In this document: positions 24,497-36,265 of the stretch, in pieces
How the letters are laid out: each line of letters opens with the position of its first letter
How positions within the stretch are numbered: the stretch's first letter is position 1
NCBI RefSeq assembly: GCF_021917145.1
Contig: NC_061074.1
Coordinates: forward strand, 11,475,051-11,539,050
Source: Hypomesus transpacificus
Taxonomy: Eukaryota > Chordata > Actinopteri > Osmeriformes > Osmeridae
Reading direction: 5' to 3'
Length of the DNA: 64,000 bases
The notes under the pieces: model-generated
The model's input: the letters and a program-made list of their open reading frames with translations, nothing else
The model's database searches: none
Told to the model about the DNA's origin: nothing
Program-made: the position numbers and the translations under genes

Positions 24497-25340
24497 TGTG
24501 TATATGCATGTAGGCCTATGTGGAAATCCCTCTTTGATTTCATTGACTGGGACATGGCCAGGGAATATGATGAATTGATTCACAAGCTTTTCTTACAGCA
24601 ACGCATGCTGTGGCTTTGCCAATGTTTTCTGCATCGCTTATACTGTATAAAAATGTAGCCTACCTGACGCGAAAAACCTCAAGGCTCTAATGCAGAGAGT
24701 CTGAAGCACAGTAAAAGTTTCAAGTAGCTTTATTGTCCATTTCTTCACGTCAAGACATAAAAAGGAATCGATATGACGTTTCCCACTCTCCCACAGTGAA
24801 ACATAAAAAGCACAGGGACAACAGATAATACATTTCTTAAAACAAAGCGTTACATATTCACATACAACAGCATAACCTTAAAACTTGCTGCGGCGTGTTA
24901 TATTTGCAATGTAGGCCACGGCCCAAAAAGGTCTTGCAAATAAATGAGTCCTTGTCGGCTGAATCGATATCGCTCAAACAAGAACACATCCGTGTGAAAT
25001 AAAGGATCTTGGCGATCGCGAAGAACTCTATTGGTATGGAAAGAAAATCGAACTAGAATATATCTCCTTGGTCAGCTGGGTCTCTCAAAAAGGGAGCTGC
25101 CAATTATTTTCCGGGGGTGTGGCAAGCTTATCCAGATACACTTACGTTAGCCTGCTGGGGGCGTGATTTATCTTAGCCTGAAAATTAGCTCGCTAAACTG
25201 CTTTACGAGCTACGACGAATAGCCCCCAGTAGAGCCAAAACTAAACGATCATATACAATCACACTATAATTTACAGCTGGAATTATGGAACAAATGAACA
25301 ATGATTATAAACCAACTAAAACAATGACATGGTTCTGCAT
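24497..25340. other. Intergenic, with a LINE-tail-like piece at 24719-24890
   Basis: No gene was recognised. The segment from 24719 (caagtagctttattgtcca) with cccactctcccacagtgaaa looks like a reversed fish LINE 3' tail, with low confidence. Confidence 0.4.
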
Positions 25341-25344
25341 GATG

Positions 25345-25930
25345 GTATAATAATAAGACTTTATTTAAATAGCACAGTTCATACAAGAATTGCAGCTCAA
25401 TGTGCTTTACATAAAATCAATAAAAACAATAAACAATAATAATAAAAACAATAATACGAGTGATTAAAGTAATAATTTAAATAGCAAATCAATACAAACA
25501 ATAATATAACTAATTAAAGTAGTAAAACCCTTCTGAGATCAAATCAGTTAAATGCTTTGGTAAAAAGGTGGTTTTAAGCTGTCTTTTAAAAACGTCTAGC
25601 GTGTTTGCTTCCCTAATATTTATGTATAATTTGTTCCATAGTTTTGGGGCATAATTGACAAAGGCAGCATCACCAACCTTCTTATGACTGCTTCTGGTGA
25701 CCTCTAATAGGCCTGCATTTGATGATTGCAGTGTTCTAGCTGGTGTGTAGTTTATAAGAGAGTTAGCAATGTAGCTAGGTCCTTGTCCGTGTAGAGCTTT
25801 GTGTGTGAGGAAAAGGACCTTAAAGTCAATTCTGAAGGTAACAGGGAACCAGTGTAAAGTAGCTAGGACAGGACTTATGTGTTCTCTCCTTTTAGTTTTG
25901 GTTAATAATCTAGCTGCAGAATTTTGAATG
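25345..25930 (-). mobile_element. L2-type LINE 3' end
   Basis: Reversed, the sequence shows shifting frames of the C-terminal end of an L2 reverse transcriptase (VLFLTHKALHGQGPSYIA-like, then KKVGDAAFVNYAPKLWN) and a 3' UTR ending aataaagtcttatt. It abuts the TRIM stop codon and probably forms the distal 3' UTR of that gene. Confidence 0.78.
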
Positions 25931-25960
25931 TATGAAGGTTATACTCCTCTACAAGACCCT

Positions 25961-27476
25961 CTACCACAGCTTCATAATCTCTGCACTGTTACCATGGTTA
26001 CCAAGCCAAAACCCAGGGTAGAGTGGCTGGGTGAAAGTGGTCCGGACTCTGTGGAGGAGGGTCACTGTGTCAGAGATGACACTGTAGAAGGACAGAGTAC
26101 CTGCCTTATGATCCAGGTACACTCCTACTCTGGAGGACTGAGGGCCTGCTACTGCAGTAAAAACACTCTTATGTCTGAACTTGTAAGCACCACTAAAACA
26201 TTGTAACCTCCAGGACTTGTTATTGTTACCAAAGTAGGAGTTACCCTCTGTTCTGCTGATGTCTTTATATGAGACTGCTATGTCAACACCGTTACCTCTC
26301 ATCTCCACCTCCCAATAACAGCGTCCAGACAGAGCCTCTCTACACAGCACCTGACTGTACTTGGTGAACCTCTCTGGATGGTCAGGATATGGCTGCTGCT
26401 GCATTGGATATGTCACCTTCCTGTTCTCAGACAGAGAGAGGCGTTTATGTGCTGTGTTTGGGTCCAGAGTGAGCTGACAGGAATCTGGGTGGACAGCAGA
26501 GACCAGATCAGAGTTAATAACACGTCCATTCATGTGTCACCATGTTAAAGCTGCTGTTGTTCTGGATCAGATTCATCATTCAACACGAGTCAGTGGAGAG
26601 AGACCTGGATGCTTCAGAGACTCACATGGTAAGAGGTCTGCTCTGGTCTTGGGCTCTGGAGGCAGGAACACATCCACTGTGGAGACTGGAGACATACACA
26701 CACACACAATAATACAGACACACATACGCACAGATAGATAAATAAACACACATATACACACAGGTACATGCAATCAGACACACACACACAGAAACACACA
26801 CACAAACAGAGAGACGCAGACATGTGTTAAGAAGAAACATTCTACTCTAAACCATGTCTGGGTCCATGAGGCTTAACGTGCTGTTCCCCCAGACCGGCTG
26901 TGTTTAACCAGCTCACCTGTGGTGGAGATGTTGGAGCACTCTCTCTGGATCAGCTCCTCTAGTTTGTCTCTCAGCTTCGAGACCACCTCAGTCACATGTT
27001 TGAAGTACTGAAGAGGAGGAACAGACATTCTGGGGACATCTGAAGATACACTGGTACTGGAGAGAGACTGGCAGTTCTGGAGACAGGGAGGGGGGAGAGA
27101 GATAATGAAAGACAGAGGGGGAGAGAGAAACAGATGGAAGAAGGACAGATAGACAGACACACAGGTTGAGCAGATATCCTACATGATCAGACAGTGAGTG
27201 TTGCTTCAGATCTGAGCAGCCAGGGTAGTCTAGACACCTGGAGGAAGTGGATGTTGTCCTCTGTGTGCGAGAGCTTCTCCAGCTCAGCGTCTCTCCTCTT
27301 CAGCTCAGCTATCTCCTGCTCCAGTCTCTCCAGCAGTCCTTCAGCCTCACTCACTGCTGCCCCCTGCTGAGCTCTGATTAGATCCTTCACCTCAGAGCGC
27401 CTTCTTTCAATGGAGCGGATAAGCCCAGTGAAAATCCTCTCACTTCCCTCCACTGCTGCCTGGCCTGAGCGCTGGA

Positions 27477-27522
<46 letters not shown>

Positions 27523-28666
27523 GAAGAGAGGGAGAGAGATGAAGGGAGGAGAGAGGGGAGAAAGAGAGACAGAGAAAGAGAGAAATACATGAAGATATCG
27601 CTCGAGAGACACCAATCTTCCTGAATGTAGAGAGTTCACCTGTCCTATCCAGGTATCTCCCAGTAGCACAACTACAGTAGTGGAGATCTTGATGCTGACC
27701 TTGAAAGACTCCACAGCCTGTTGGAGCTCCTTCAGCTCCTTCTCTCTCTGCTGGACTCTCTGCTGGACTTCTTGCTGACTCAGAACCAGCTTGTCCTGGA
27801 GAACAACACACATGACAACAACACAGTGTAGGAGTACAGGACTATGGTGACGTGGATCTCTGTCGGAACACACTGAACACCAACACTGAATTCAGTTGTT
27901 AACACAGCTGCTTAACATGTGTAGTACAGCCATTAGCTACATAACTGAATGTGGTTTGTCTTGTTCTTGTTTATCACAAGAGAATATAGCTTTGTGTGAG
28001 CGAGCAAAGACCGACTAAATATGCGGTCGATTCTGAGATTACTAGAACAAGTTCAGGTTTTACCTGTTTCTCCTTCCTCTCTGTTTTGGCTGACACCGTG
28101 TCATGGCCTTTATGTTCTTCCATGGTACACAGCATGCATATACACTGCTGGTCTGTCCGACAGAAGACGTCCAGTAGCTTGTCATGACTGGAGCAGATCA
28201 TCTCCTGCAGACTCAGTCCAGACGTGGCTTCCACCAGCTTGTGATTCTTCATTTTAGGATGGTAGTGGGGCTGGAGGTGAGTCTGGCAGTAGGACAACAA
28301 ACACATCAGACAGGACTTGAGGGCTCTCTCCTTCCCTGGCCCAGTGCAGAGGTCGCAGGTCACCTCTCCTGGCCCAGCTGGACTGGTCAGCTCAGAGGGG
28401 GCCGCCTGGGCTCCTCCTGTCTCCTTTAGCTTCTCCACCACCTCAGCCAACATGTTGTTCCTTTTCAGAGCAGGCCTCAGAGTGAAGCTCTGTCTGCACT
28501 GGGGGCAGCTGTAGACTCCCTTCTGCTCATACTGGTCCCAGCAGCCCTCGATACAGCTGCTACAGTAGCTGTGACCACAGGGGAGGGTGACAGGATCCTT
28601 TAAGAGGTCCAGACAGATGGAACAGCAGAACTGGTCCTGGTCCAGCACAACTCCCTGCCGGGCCAT
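25961..28666 (-). CDS. TRIM-family E3 ligase (fish TRIM16-like/finTRIM type), intact, 558 aa
   Basis: Six exons join in frame: 28666-28064, 27795-27700, 27471-27238, 27076-26917, 26685-26626 and 26484-25961 (603+96+234+160+60+524 nt). Exon 1 encodes a C3HC4 RING (CSICLDLLKDPVTLPCGHSY), a B-box 1 (CDLCTG) and a B-box 2 (CSSHDKLLDVFC, CTMEEHKGHD). Exons 2-4 are coiled coil, and the last exon is PRY-SPRY (LTLDPNTAHKRLSLSE, GRCYWEVEM, RVGVYLDHKAGTLSFYS). The 96/234-nt middle exons are typical of TRIM genes. RING proteins transfer ubiquitin, and this fish family is expanded and mostly linked to antiviral or innate defence. The start was chosen at MARQGVVLDQ rather than the upstream Met. All splice sites are GT-AG. 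It appears functional. Confidence 0.9.
27479..27521. repeat. Poly-G tract of about 43 bases in a TRIM intron
   Basis: An uninterrupted G run lies only about 8 bp upstream of the exon 3 acceptor (C run on the coding strand). It could act as an extended polypyrimidine tract or form quadruplexes; its length may be imprecise in assembly. Confidence 0.9.
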
Positions 28667-28910
28667 GCTGGTGTGGTAGTGACGGTCGCTCTCTCTCACA
28701 CACAAACACAAGTGGAGAGAGGGAGAGGGAGCGAGAGAAAGAGAGATCGGTTTCGTTTCTTCAGAATAACAACTGTAGTGGGAGGAGGGAGTGATTTCAT
28801 GGTTCGGTCAGAGGGTGGAGTTTAGGGAGTACAGTGAAGGACCATGTGTGCAGCGGTGTTGTCCTTGTAGCCTAGTCCTAGCCTACTATTTGCTTTCCCC
28901 AAATGTAAAA

Positions 28911-28986
28911 TCCTTGTTGAAAATTCCTCCATGCACAGGGAGCAGCGGAACTGCTCTTCAGACAGGAGGTTGATGGTGGAAGCCAT
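28911..28986 (-). pseudogene. Start of a second TRIM gene, truncated in the RING
   Basis: The minus strand starts MASTINLLSEEQFRCSLCME, the standard opening of bloodthirsty-type fish TRIMs, and loses similarity after EEFSTR, before the RING is complete. It sits about 250 bp upstream of the intact TRIM start, in the same orientation. Confidence 0.65.
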
Positions 28987-30222
28987 GACTGGAGAAGAAT
29001 GACAGAGTCTATCTGTCATGAATGGATTGAAGAAATTAGAGTAGGAAAAAAACCTACCTAAAAGAACCAAACTGAACTTTAAGGCTGTCCCTTTTAAGTA
29101 TGGTCCTTTTGAACATACACAATGTAAATCTTGTCAACTCAAAGGATGGCGGAATACATGAAATGTTTAAATGAAATGTACAAAAACACTGGACAACATC
29201 TTCAGCTGTTTATACATAGTTAGAGACAGTTGGATAAGGCAGGAAAGCATGGAGAGAGACAGGATAGACGTGTTCCTGAACATCTTCCGTTTTGTGCTTC
29301 ACGGAGACATGGCTGAGTGAACTGATCCCAGACTCTGCGCTACAGCTAGCAGGTTTCAAACTGCTGAGAGCGGAGCGTGACTCCCTGCTTTCTGGCAAAA
29401 CAAAAGGCGGTGGTATTTGTTTTTTTGTGGCTGGTGTGAAGATGTGACAGTGATTCTGCAGCACTGTTCTCCTGATCTGGATTTTTTATTTATTAACTGT
29501 AAACCTTTTTACTCGCCACGTGAGTTTGCTTCATTCATACTGGTCGGCGTCTACATGCCCCCTCAGGTTAGCGCCAACGAGGCTCAACGTGTGCTCGCCA
29601 ACCAGATATTGAGTGTGGAGCATGAAAATCCAGATTCCTTGGTTATTGTGCTAGGCAACTTTAACAAAGGCAATCTCACTCAAGAACTCCCCAAATACAG
29701 ACAATTTATCAAATGCCCTACCAGAGAAGAGCAGTGGATCACTGCTACTCTACTATCAGTAAAGCATACCATGCTTTACCCGAGCAGCACTGTGTCACTC
29801 AGACCACACCATGGTCCACCTGATTCCTGCATACAGGCAGAAGCTTAAGCGCTGTAAGCCTGCTGTGAAGACATCGAAACAGTGGACCAGTGAGGCTATG
29901 GAGGAACTGCAGGCGTGCTTGGACTGTACTGACTGGGACATGTTCATGACTGCTACCAATAGTCTGGATGAGCTCACGGAGGCTGTGACATCATACATCA
30001 GCTTCTGTGAGGACTGCTGTATACCAACACGCACCAGGGTGAGCTACAACAACGACAAACCCTGGTTTACAGCTAAACTCAAAAGGCTGAGGCTGGACAA
30101 AGAGGCAGCGTTTAGGAGTGGGGACAAGAACAGATTCAAGGAGTCGAAGAACAGGTTTAGCAAGGCGGTGAGAGAGGCTAAACAACTGTACTCGGAGAGA
30201 CTAGCACATCAATTCTCTGCTA

Positions 30223-31536
30223 ATGGCTCTGCTTCTGTCTGGAGAGGCCATCAGGCAGATCACCAACTTCAAGCCCAGAGCCCCCCACTCCACTAACGAC
30301 TCCCGCCTGGCCAACGACCTGAATGAGTTCTATTGTAGATTTGAAAGACAATTGGACAGTCCTGAACAACCCCTTTCCACCCATGAGGCCCCCTCCCTCT
30401 CCCCCTCTACAGTGACGACCCTCTCCATTCAGGAGAGAGAAGTGAACAAAGTGTCAGAGACAGAGAGACAGAACCCCCGCAAAGCAGCTGGGCCGGACTC
30501 TGTCTCTCCAGCCACCCTCAAGAACTGCGCTGACCAGCTGTCTCCGGTGTTTACCTACATCTTCAACACTTCCCTGAAGACATGCCATGTGCCAGCCTGT
30601 CTCAAGTCCTCCACCATCATCCCTGTGCCCAGAAAGCCCAGGCCAACTGGACATAATGACTACAGACCCGTCACCCTGACCTCTGTGGTAATGAAGTCTT
30701 TTGAGCGCCTGGTGCTGGCACACCTTAAATCCATCACAGACCCTCTACTGGACCCCCTGCAGTTTGCCTACAGAGCCAACAGGTCTGTGGACGATGCAGT
30801 TAATATGGCCCTCCACTTCACCCTACAGCACCTGAACTCCCCAGCATCCTACGCCAGGATCCTGTTTGTGGACTTCAGCTCTGCCTTTAATACCATCATC
30901 CCCGCCCTGCTTCAGGACAAGCTCTCCCAGCTGAAAGTGCCTGATTCCACCTGCAGGTGGATCACAGAATTCCTGTCTGACAGGAAGCAGTGCGTTAAGC
31001 TGGGAACACAAGTCTCTGATTCCCGGTCCATCAGCACCGGATCTCCCCAGGGCTGCGTCCTTTCTCCTCTGCTCTTCTCCCTGTACACCAACAGCTGCAC
31101 CTCCAGTCATCCGTCTGTCAAACTCCTGAAGTTTGCGGACGACACCACCCTCATTGGGCTCATCTCTGGTGGAGACGAGTCTGACTATAGGTGGGAAGCG
31201 GACAACCTGGTGACCTGGTGCAGCCAGAACAACCTAGAGCTCAATGCTCTCAAGACAGTGGAGATGGTTGTGGACTTCAGGAAGAACACAGCCCCACTCA
31301 CCCCCATCACCCTGTGTGACTCCCCAGTCAACACTGTGGAGTCCTTCCGCTTCCTGGGCACTATCCTCTCCCAGGACCTCAAGTCGGAACTGAACATCAG
31401 CTCCCTCACCAAGAAAGCACAACAGAGGATGTACTTCCTGCGGCAGCTGAAGAAATTCAACCTGCCAAAGACAATGATGGTGCACTTCTACACAGCCATC
31501 AGTGAGTCCATCCTCACCTCCTCCATCACCATCTGA
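30223..31536 (+). pseudogene. Reverse transcriptase of the Rex1-like LINE
   Basis: This 437-codon open part holds the RT fingers and palm: [59 protein letters not shown] and the catalytic [12 protein letters not shown] box with both Asp residues. It stops at a TGA where related elements have Trp (SITI then YAAATAKDK). The C-terminal part continues in frame (RLQRIIRTAEKVIG) to another TGA. The N-terminal part (29811-30296) is in another frame. Confidence 0.82.
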
Positions 31537-32524
31537 TACGCTGCTGCCACTGCCAAGGACAAGAGCAGGCTGCAGCGTATCATCCGCACTGCGGAGAAGG
31601 TAATTGGCTGCAATCTGCCTTCCCTCGAGGACCTGCACACCTCGAGGACCCTGAGGCGAGCGAAGAAGATTGTGGCGGACTTCTCCCACCCTTGACACTC
31701 CCTGTTTCAGTCACTCCCCTCCGGCAGAAGGCTGCGGTCCATCAGGACCAAAACCTCACGCCACACAAACAGTTTCTTCCCTTCCGCTGTTGGCCTCCTC
31801 AACAAGGCCAAGAGTTCACTCTGACTTTAAATGACTTCATGTCTAAAACTATTTGCATTTTGCACTACATTCAATTGCTGTAATATTTGTATTTTATATT
31901 GTATTTTATATTGTATTTTATATTGTAGATTGGCAACTTATATTTTATTTTATGGCAATTTGTATTTTATTGTATACTTTATTTTAATTGTTATTGTATT
32001 CCACTGCTAGTTATGTATCCTTAGTATAGTTAGACCACACATTTAAATGTAAGATTCCTATATGTTTATTGTATGCACCTTCCTATGGAGTTAGATTAGT
32101 TTCATAATTCAAACAAACAAACGCAACACGATTCAAACAAACTTAACACGATCCAAACAAACGTAACACGATTCATACAAACATAACACGATTCAAACAA
32201 ACAAACGTAACACGATTCACAAATGTATTTCGTGATTCTCAAATGTAATTCACAAATAAATGACCCTATTACATTCGTTTGCAACCTGACAAACACAAGT
32301 TACAAATCCCTGCATTTGTTGGTGTGAATCCCTGCATTCCTTCGTGTGAATCCCTGCATTCGTTCGTGTGGATTTTTGGAACTTTCCTGACGCGCTTAGA
32401 TTCACAAATGCATTTTTTCTAAAAGATATCCTCTGCAGCCTATCAAATGTCTCCAATTTTAGCCAATCACATATGGACTACAACAACCTTACCCGCCATA
32501 GTCACGGACTTGACAACACGAACA

Positions 32525-32554
32525 ATGGCGTCTGGTGGTAGCCGCCCACCAAAT
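32525..32554 (+). CDS. Putative first coding exon (MASGGSRPPN), unknown gene
   Basis: An ATG in aacaATGGCG context opens a 10-codon exon ending in a perfect donor (aat/gtaagt). It lies just inside the left inverted repeat, where a promoter of the element would be expected. No second exon could be found. It may be the start of a lost transposase. Confidence 0.35.
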
Positions 32555-32932
32555 GTAAGTGAAATATAGCTTGTTAATCTTATTAAACCGATTATCATAC
32601 GTGATTGAATATTCTTGAGAATGGCAGGATCCATGTTTAGTCATTTTAAGTGTTTCCTACGTTTAGCAAGCTAGCTAGTCAATGTCTAACTTAACCTGGG
32701 CTTGCTAGCTAACATGATGGATACAGTACAGTACTGTACGATTGATGCATTAGTTTGCGGTCAAGCCAGGTGGAGTGTGGCAGGTCAAAATAATAAAATC
32801 AAATGGGTATGGTGTAAGACAAATTGGGCAAACCTGGAAAAAACATCATTCAATGGAATATTTAAATAAATTGTAATAAGAAGAAACCAAAGTGCTTATG
32901 TGGAAGGCATTACCTCAAAAGATACTCCCATC

Positions 32933-34116
32933 CCTTTTCTGGTCCCTGTGGTAAGTTCAACTGGCTGATCAATGACATGGCAATCTTCATCAAGACTAGC
33001 CCCAGGTGTATTGTTCTTAAAAAAGAAGATTTGTAGATTTTCAAACAAACAAAAAATATGCATGTTTAATTGAGTAATAACAGAATTGTTGCCGTACAAA
33101 CGTACAGTTATTGTGCCACTGCATTGTCCCACATGCAACGGCAAGAGCTGCAAGGGCATTTCACTACCACAGGTGATGCAGGTTGACTGTGGCATCTTTG
33201 AAAACTCAGGTGAGTCATAAGGCAATGGCTCTGTAGATAGGTGCTCTTGTATTGGAACCACATAGATTGTGTTCTTTCCATTGTTTGAAGCTGCTTTTAA
33301 CACACGTGTGGAGTAGCCTTCAGAGTCTATTGGAATAATTGTGAGCTTGCGACGCCCACTACCACCTGGTAAAAAAAAAAAAAACCAGAACAAAAAGATT
33401 TTCATTATTGGAGGTACTAAGTAGCCTTGTACAACCATTTGTACCACCTGTTCTCGTGAGGACACATTCTGTTTCACCTCACAGACCAGGCTGGACTTGC
33501 ACACGTTTTGTTTGGTAGTGGCATTGACAATGGGCGTTGAGAAAAGTTATTATGCAGTCTACTGGATCACACTACACAAATCCAAACAATTACACAGATG
33601 ATGGGTTCTGGAGACAGTCTAATACTTTCAGACTGACCTGTTGAGTGAAACAGAATGTGAGCTTGCGAGATCAGGATGGTTGTACAAGGTGATCTAGCAA
33701 CAACAGTGATAGAAATGCTACCTGTTCCCTTGGAAAACATCCATCCTCCTTTTAGGGTCTTCAGTTTAGAGTATTCATCCTCTACAAGAGACACAATCTA
33801 AAATAATAATAAATGAATACAAATGGCAAACACTATTCAGTAAGTCCCATTTTTAACAATTAGAATGATTGACTATTTAACATTATTGTATTATTTGTTT
33901 ACCTCACTGTGCTTCAAGTGGTCTGCTAGACTGAGCATCCTTTTACCAAGGCCAGCATGGGCAAATTCTATCTCTTCAGAGCCCTTTGGTGTATACAGGG
34001 TTGGTTCAGAAAGGACAAAAAAATGAAAGGCTGTACTTTTTACAGTGCAGGTGGAAGGGGTTGAGAACCGTCTTTTTCCTCTTGGCTGATCGGTATTAAA
34101 CATACTTGGGAACTGC
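32933..34116 (-). CDS. G2E3-like E3-ligase fragment (four exons, no HECT domain)
   Basis: Exons joined in phase are 34116-33903, 33797-33722, 33365-33106 and 33015 to about 32933 (or stop at 32896), with GT-AG borders. Residues include HFFVLSEPTLYTPKGSEEIE, AGLGKRMLSLADHLKHSE, KTLKGGWMFSKGTG, RRKLTIIPIDSEGYSTRVLK and a zinc-knuckle-like CITCGSEMPLQLLPLHVGQC. I associate this block with the region before the HECT domain in fish proteins annotated G2/M-phase-specific E3 ubiquitin ligase-like. The frame is open throughout, but the start exon and catalytic HECT part are missing. Confidence 0.6.
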
Positions 34117-34600
34117 CTGATGAGGGAGTGACAAAAAGATGAATGAAGAAAACAGCATTGATTTGCAATAATTGCTGAACTATTTCAATATGTTAATTAA
34201 TTGCTTGAGGATCATAATGCCCTGATAGATAAACAGACAGGCACAGTCAGATTGTAAAATACATTAGCTATGACTTGCAAAGGACGTATAGCCCCTATAC
34301 GTCCACTGTAGGTTAGTGCATGACATGTGCACCAGCAAATACTATTTCAAAATAAATTCCTGCATTAAAATAATGTATCATGACTTTGTATGATTTGGTC
34401 ATGTATTATCACACTAGCATTTAATTATCACGTCAAACAATTACACTGCACTAAACTGTTAGTGTAAATGTAAAGTGAAAATAACAAAACCAGTCAGTAT
34501 GATGACTTGAGCGAATATCATTCATTCACGTCTTACTAAAACAGCGGCCACGCGAAAGGGAATAAGGAAACTGTTTCCTCTACTAAAAAATACAATGCGG

Positions 34601-34960
34601 GTCACGTGAAAAAAGGATCCAAAGACTCGTAGAAAGACCGAGTCGGGGAAGGAACTAATCATTCGTTTCCTCTTGCTACAGAGCCTATGCAGGTCACGTG
34701 AAAAATGATCCAAAGACTCGTAGAAAGACCGAGTCGGGAAAGGAACGAATCATTCGTTTCCTCTTGCTACAGCCTATACAGGTCACGTGAAAAATGATCC
34801 AAAGACTCGTAGAAAGACCGAGTCGGGAAAGGAACGAATCGTTCGTTTCCTCTAGCTACAGAGCATATGCAGGTCACGTGAAAAATGATCCAAAGACTCG
34901 TAGAAATGAACGAATCACTCGTTGAGAGGACTCGTTACTCCCGAGTCCTTATAAGGATTC
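34601..34960. repeat. Four tandem units of about 90 bp, each with a GTCACGTGA box
   Basis: The palindromic core GTCACGTGA recurs at 34601, 34693, 34782 and 34873. Each unit continues with gatccaaagactcgtagaaa and a gaacgaatc stretch. The array ends in a palindrome-rich segment (aatgaacgaatcgttc) next to the right inverted repeat. CACGTG is the E-box bound by bHLH-zip factors; here it lies upstream of the G2E3-like exons. Confidence 0.8.
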
Positions 34961-35384
34961 GTTCAAAATGAACGAATCGTTCACGAACGACACATCACTA
35001 ATTCACACGAACGAATGCAGGGATACACACCAACGAATGCAGGGATTTGTAACTTATGTTTGTCAGGTTGCAAACGAATGTAATAGGGTCATTTATTTGT
35101 GAATCGCGTTACATTTGAAAATCACGAAATACATTTGTGAATCGTGTTACGTTTGTTTGAATCGTGTTACGTTTGTTTGTTTGAATCGTGTTATGTTTGT
35201 ATGAATCGTGTTACGTTTGTTTGGATCGTGTTAAGTTTGTTTGAATCGTGTTGCGTTTGTTTGTTTGAATAATGAAACTAATCTATCTCCATACCTTCCT
35301 GCCAAAGCAAATTCCTTCTCTGTGCCAACTTCCATGGCGAATAAATCCCTTTCTGATTCTGATGCAGGACAATGGCCCGGGCCG

Positions 35385-35460
35385 GAATCAAACCTGGGTC
35401 CTTGCGTTTCAGCCTAAGCAGTACGCGCTCCATCTGGTGAGGCCCCAGACTTTAGGATCT
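35385..35460 (-). other. tRNA-like or SINE-head fragment
   Basis: The reverse strand has a B-box-like GGTTTGATTCC and a vaguely tRNA-like head directly after the LINE tail. The A box and cloverleaf are not convincing, so this is a remnant at best. Confidence 0.3.
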
Positions 35461-36069
35461 AAGTAAAAGCTGTCCATCCGCACACTTTCTTGCTGCATCT
35501 AGTTTCAGTACAACCTGCAGCATCTAACAACAGCACTGTGAGTTCTTTCAGTTACCTGTGAAGAAAAAAAGACCAACCAAAAAGTTCAACCAATCGCTCG
35601 TTACAAACTACACACTACCAAACAACACATGACCCGAAAGGGCATACTGAAGTAGAGAAACTACAGAACAGTCTATATTAAGTTGACTTCATCCTTTTCA
35701 CCAATGTGCGATGAACTACAACATGATGGTCATACCACTGCACTGTACCCACAAGTTATGACCTACCTCGACGAACAGGATGTTGACATGTGAGGAATGG
35801 GGGAGGGCAGGTGCTGCTGTCTATCATCAGTCCCTCCCCTTTCTGGCCTCCCCTCGTTGAACCCTTCCAGCACCTCAGCTACCATGACCGCTTTGAAAGT
35901 ATTATTTCTAAAACTTTCAAAACAAAACAATGACGTATTACTGTAGCAGAAAAAGGGATGTTTCACATTACAGGGCCAGTCCGCCCATCTGCCAAAGGAA
36001 TTAAACTCTGACGCTACACAGAATTCATGCCCGTCTGCATTACTGGGTTCTTTGATCTTCTATTATTTA

Positions 36070-36265
36070 AAAAGGAGGATTTGATGTCATGTGATCACTT
36101 CCAGGGGTCCTTGTACAGGCTGATCCAGGAGATCTCTGACGGGTTTGATGTCCTCAATCAGCTGGTTTTCAGTCAGGTTCCTCAGTGGCCAGGTCTGCGT
36201 GGTGCTGCCTGCAGTAACTTTGGGCTTCTGTCCAGGTCATTGACTGGTTCACGTAAACAAAAGCT
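36070..36265 (-). pseudogene. C-type lectin domain exon remnant (first)
   Basis: The minus strand reads MTWTEAQSYCRQHHADLATE, a fish C-type lectin hallmark. A stop follows, and SWISLYKDPWK lies in a different frame, matching the WIGLYKDPWKWS part of such domains. At least one frameshift is present. The protein would have been a carbohydrate-binding domain. Confidence 0.7.

Larger units (their letters stand above)
32085..35292. mobile_element. DNA transposon with about 290-bp inverted repeats carrying G2E3-like exons
   Basis: The two ends (32085-32372 and 35000-35292) are near-identical inverted copies beginning atggag, built from tandem cgattcaaacaaac units. An exact 8-bp duplication, accttcct, flanks them (32077-32084 and 35293-35300), and joining the flanks restores the LINE 3' UTR (gcaccttcctgccaaag). 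The 8-bp duplication suits hAT or P superfamilies, but no transposase was recognised. Inside are a four-exon minus-strand gene fragment, a short plus-strand first exon and a 4x90-bp array. Confidence 0.9.
29080..35360 (+). mobile_element. Rex1-like LINE, interrupted by a DNA transposon
   Basis: The order is a degraded endonuclease (FTETWLSELIPDSALQLAGF near 29300, later frames broken), a linker (PWFTAKLKRLRLDKEAAF), a long RT frame, and a 3' UTR that runs to 32084, is split by the 8-bp-TSD element and resumes at 35293 (ccttcctgcc), ending in a ttctgattctgat tail. Frameshifts occur in the endonuclease and near 30240, and stops lie at 31537 and 31693. It is dead but recently so. Confidence 0.8.

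Noticed and set aside
27410..27592. Poly-Gly and poly-Pro open frames near 27.5 kb
   Set aside because: Produced by the intronic homopolymer of the TRIM gene.
29417..29848. Separate protein-coding gene at 29.4-29.8 kb
   Set aside because: The translation is the decayed endonuclease/linker part of the Rex1-like LINE in a wrong frame.
35385..35460. tRNA gene on the minus strand
   Set aside because: A B-box-like motif exists, but no convincing A box, anticodon stem or acceptor pairing could be drawn.
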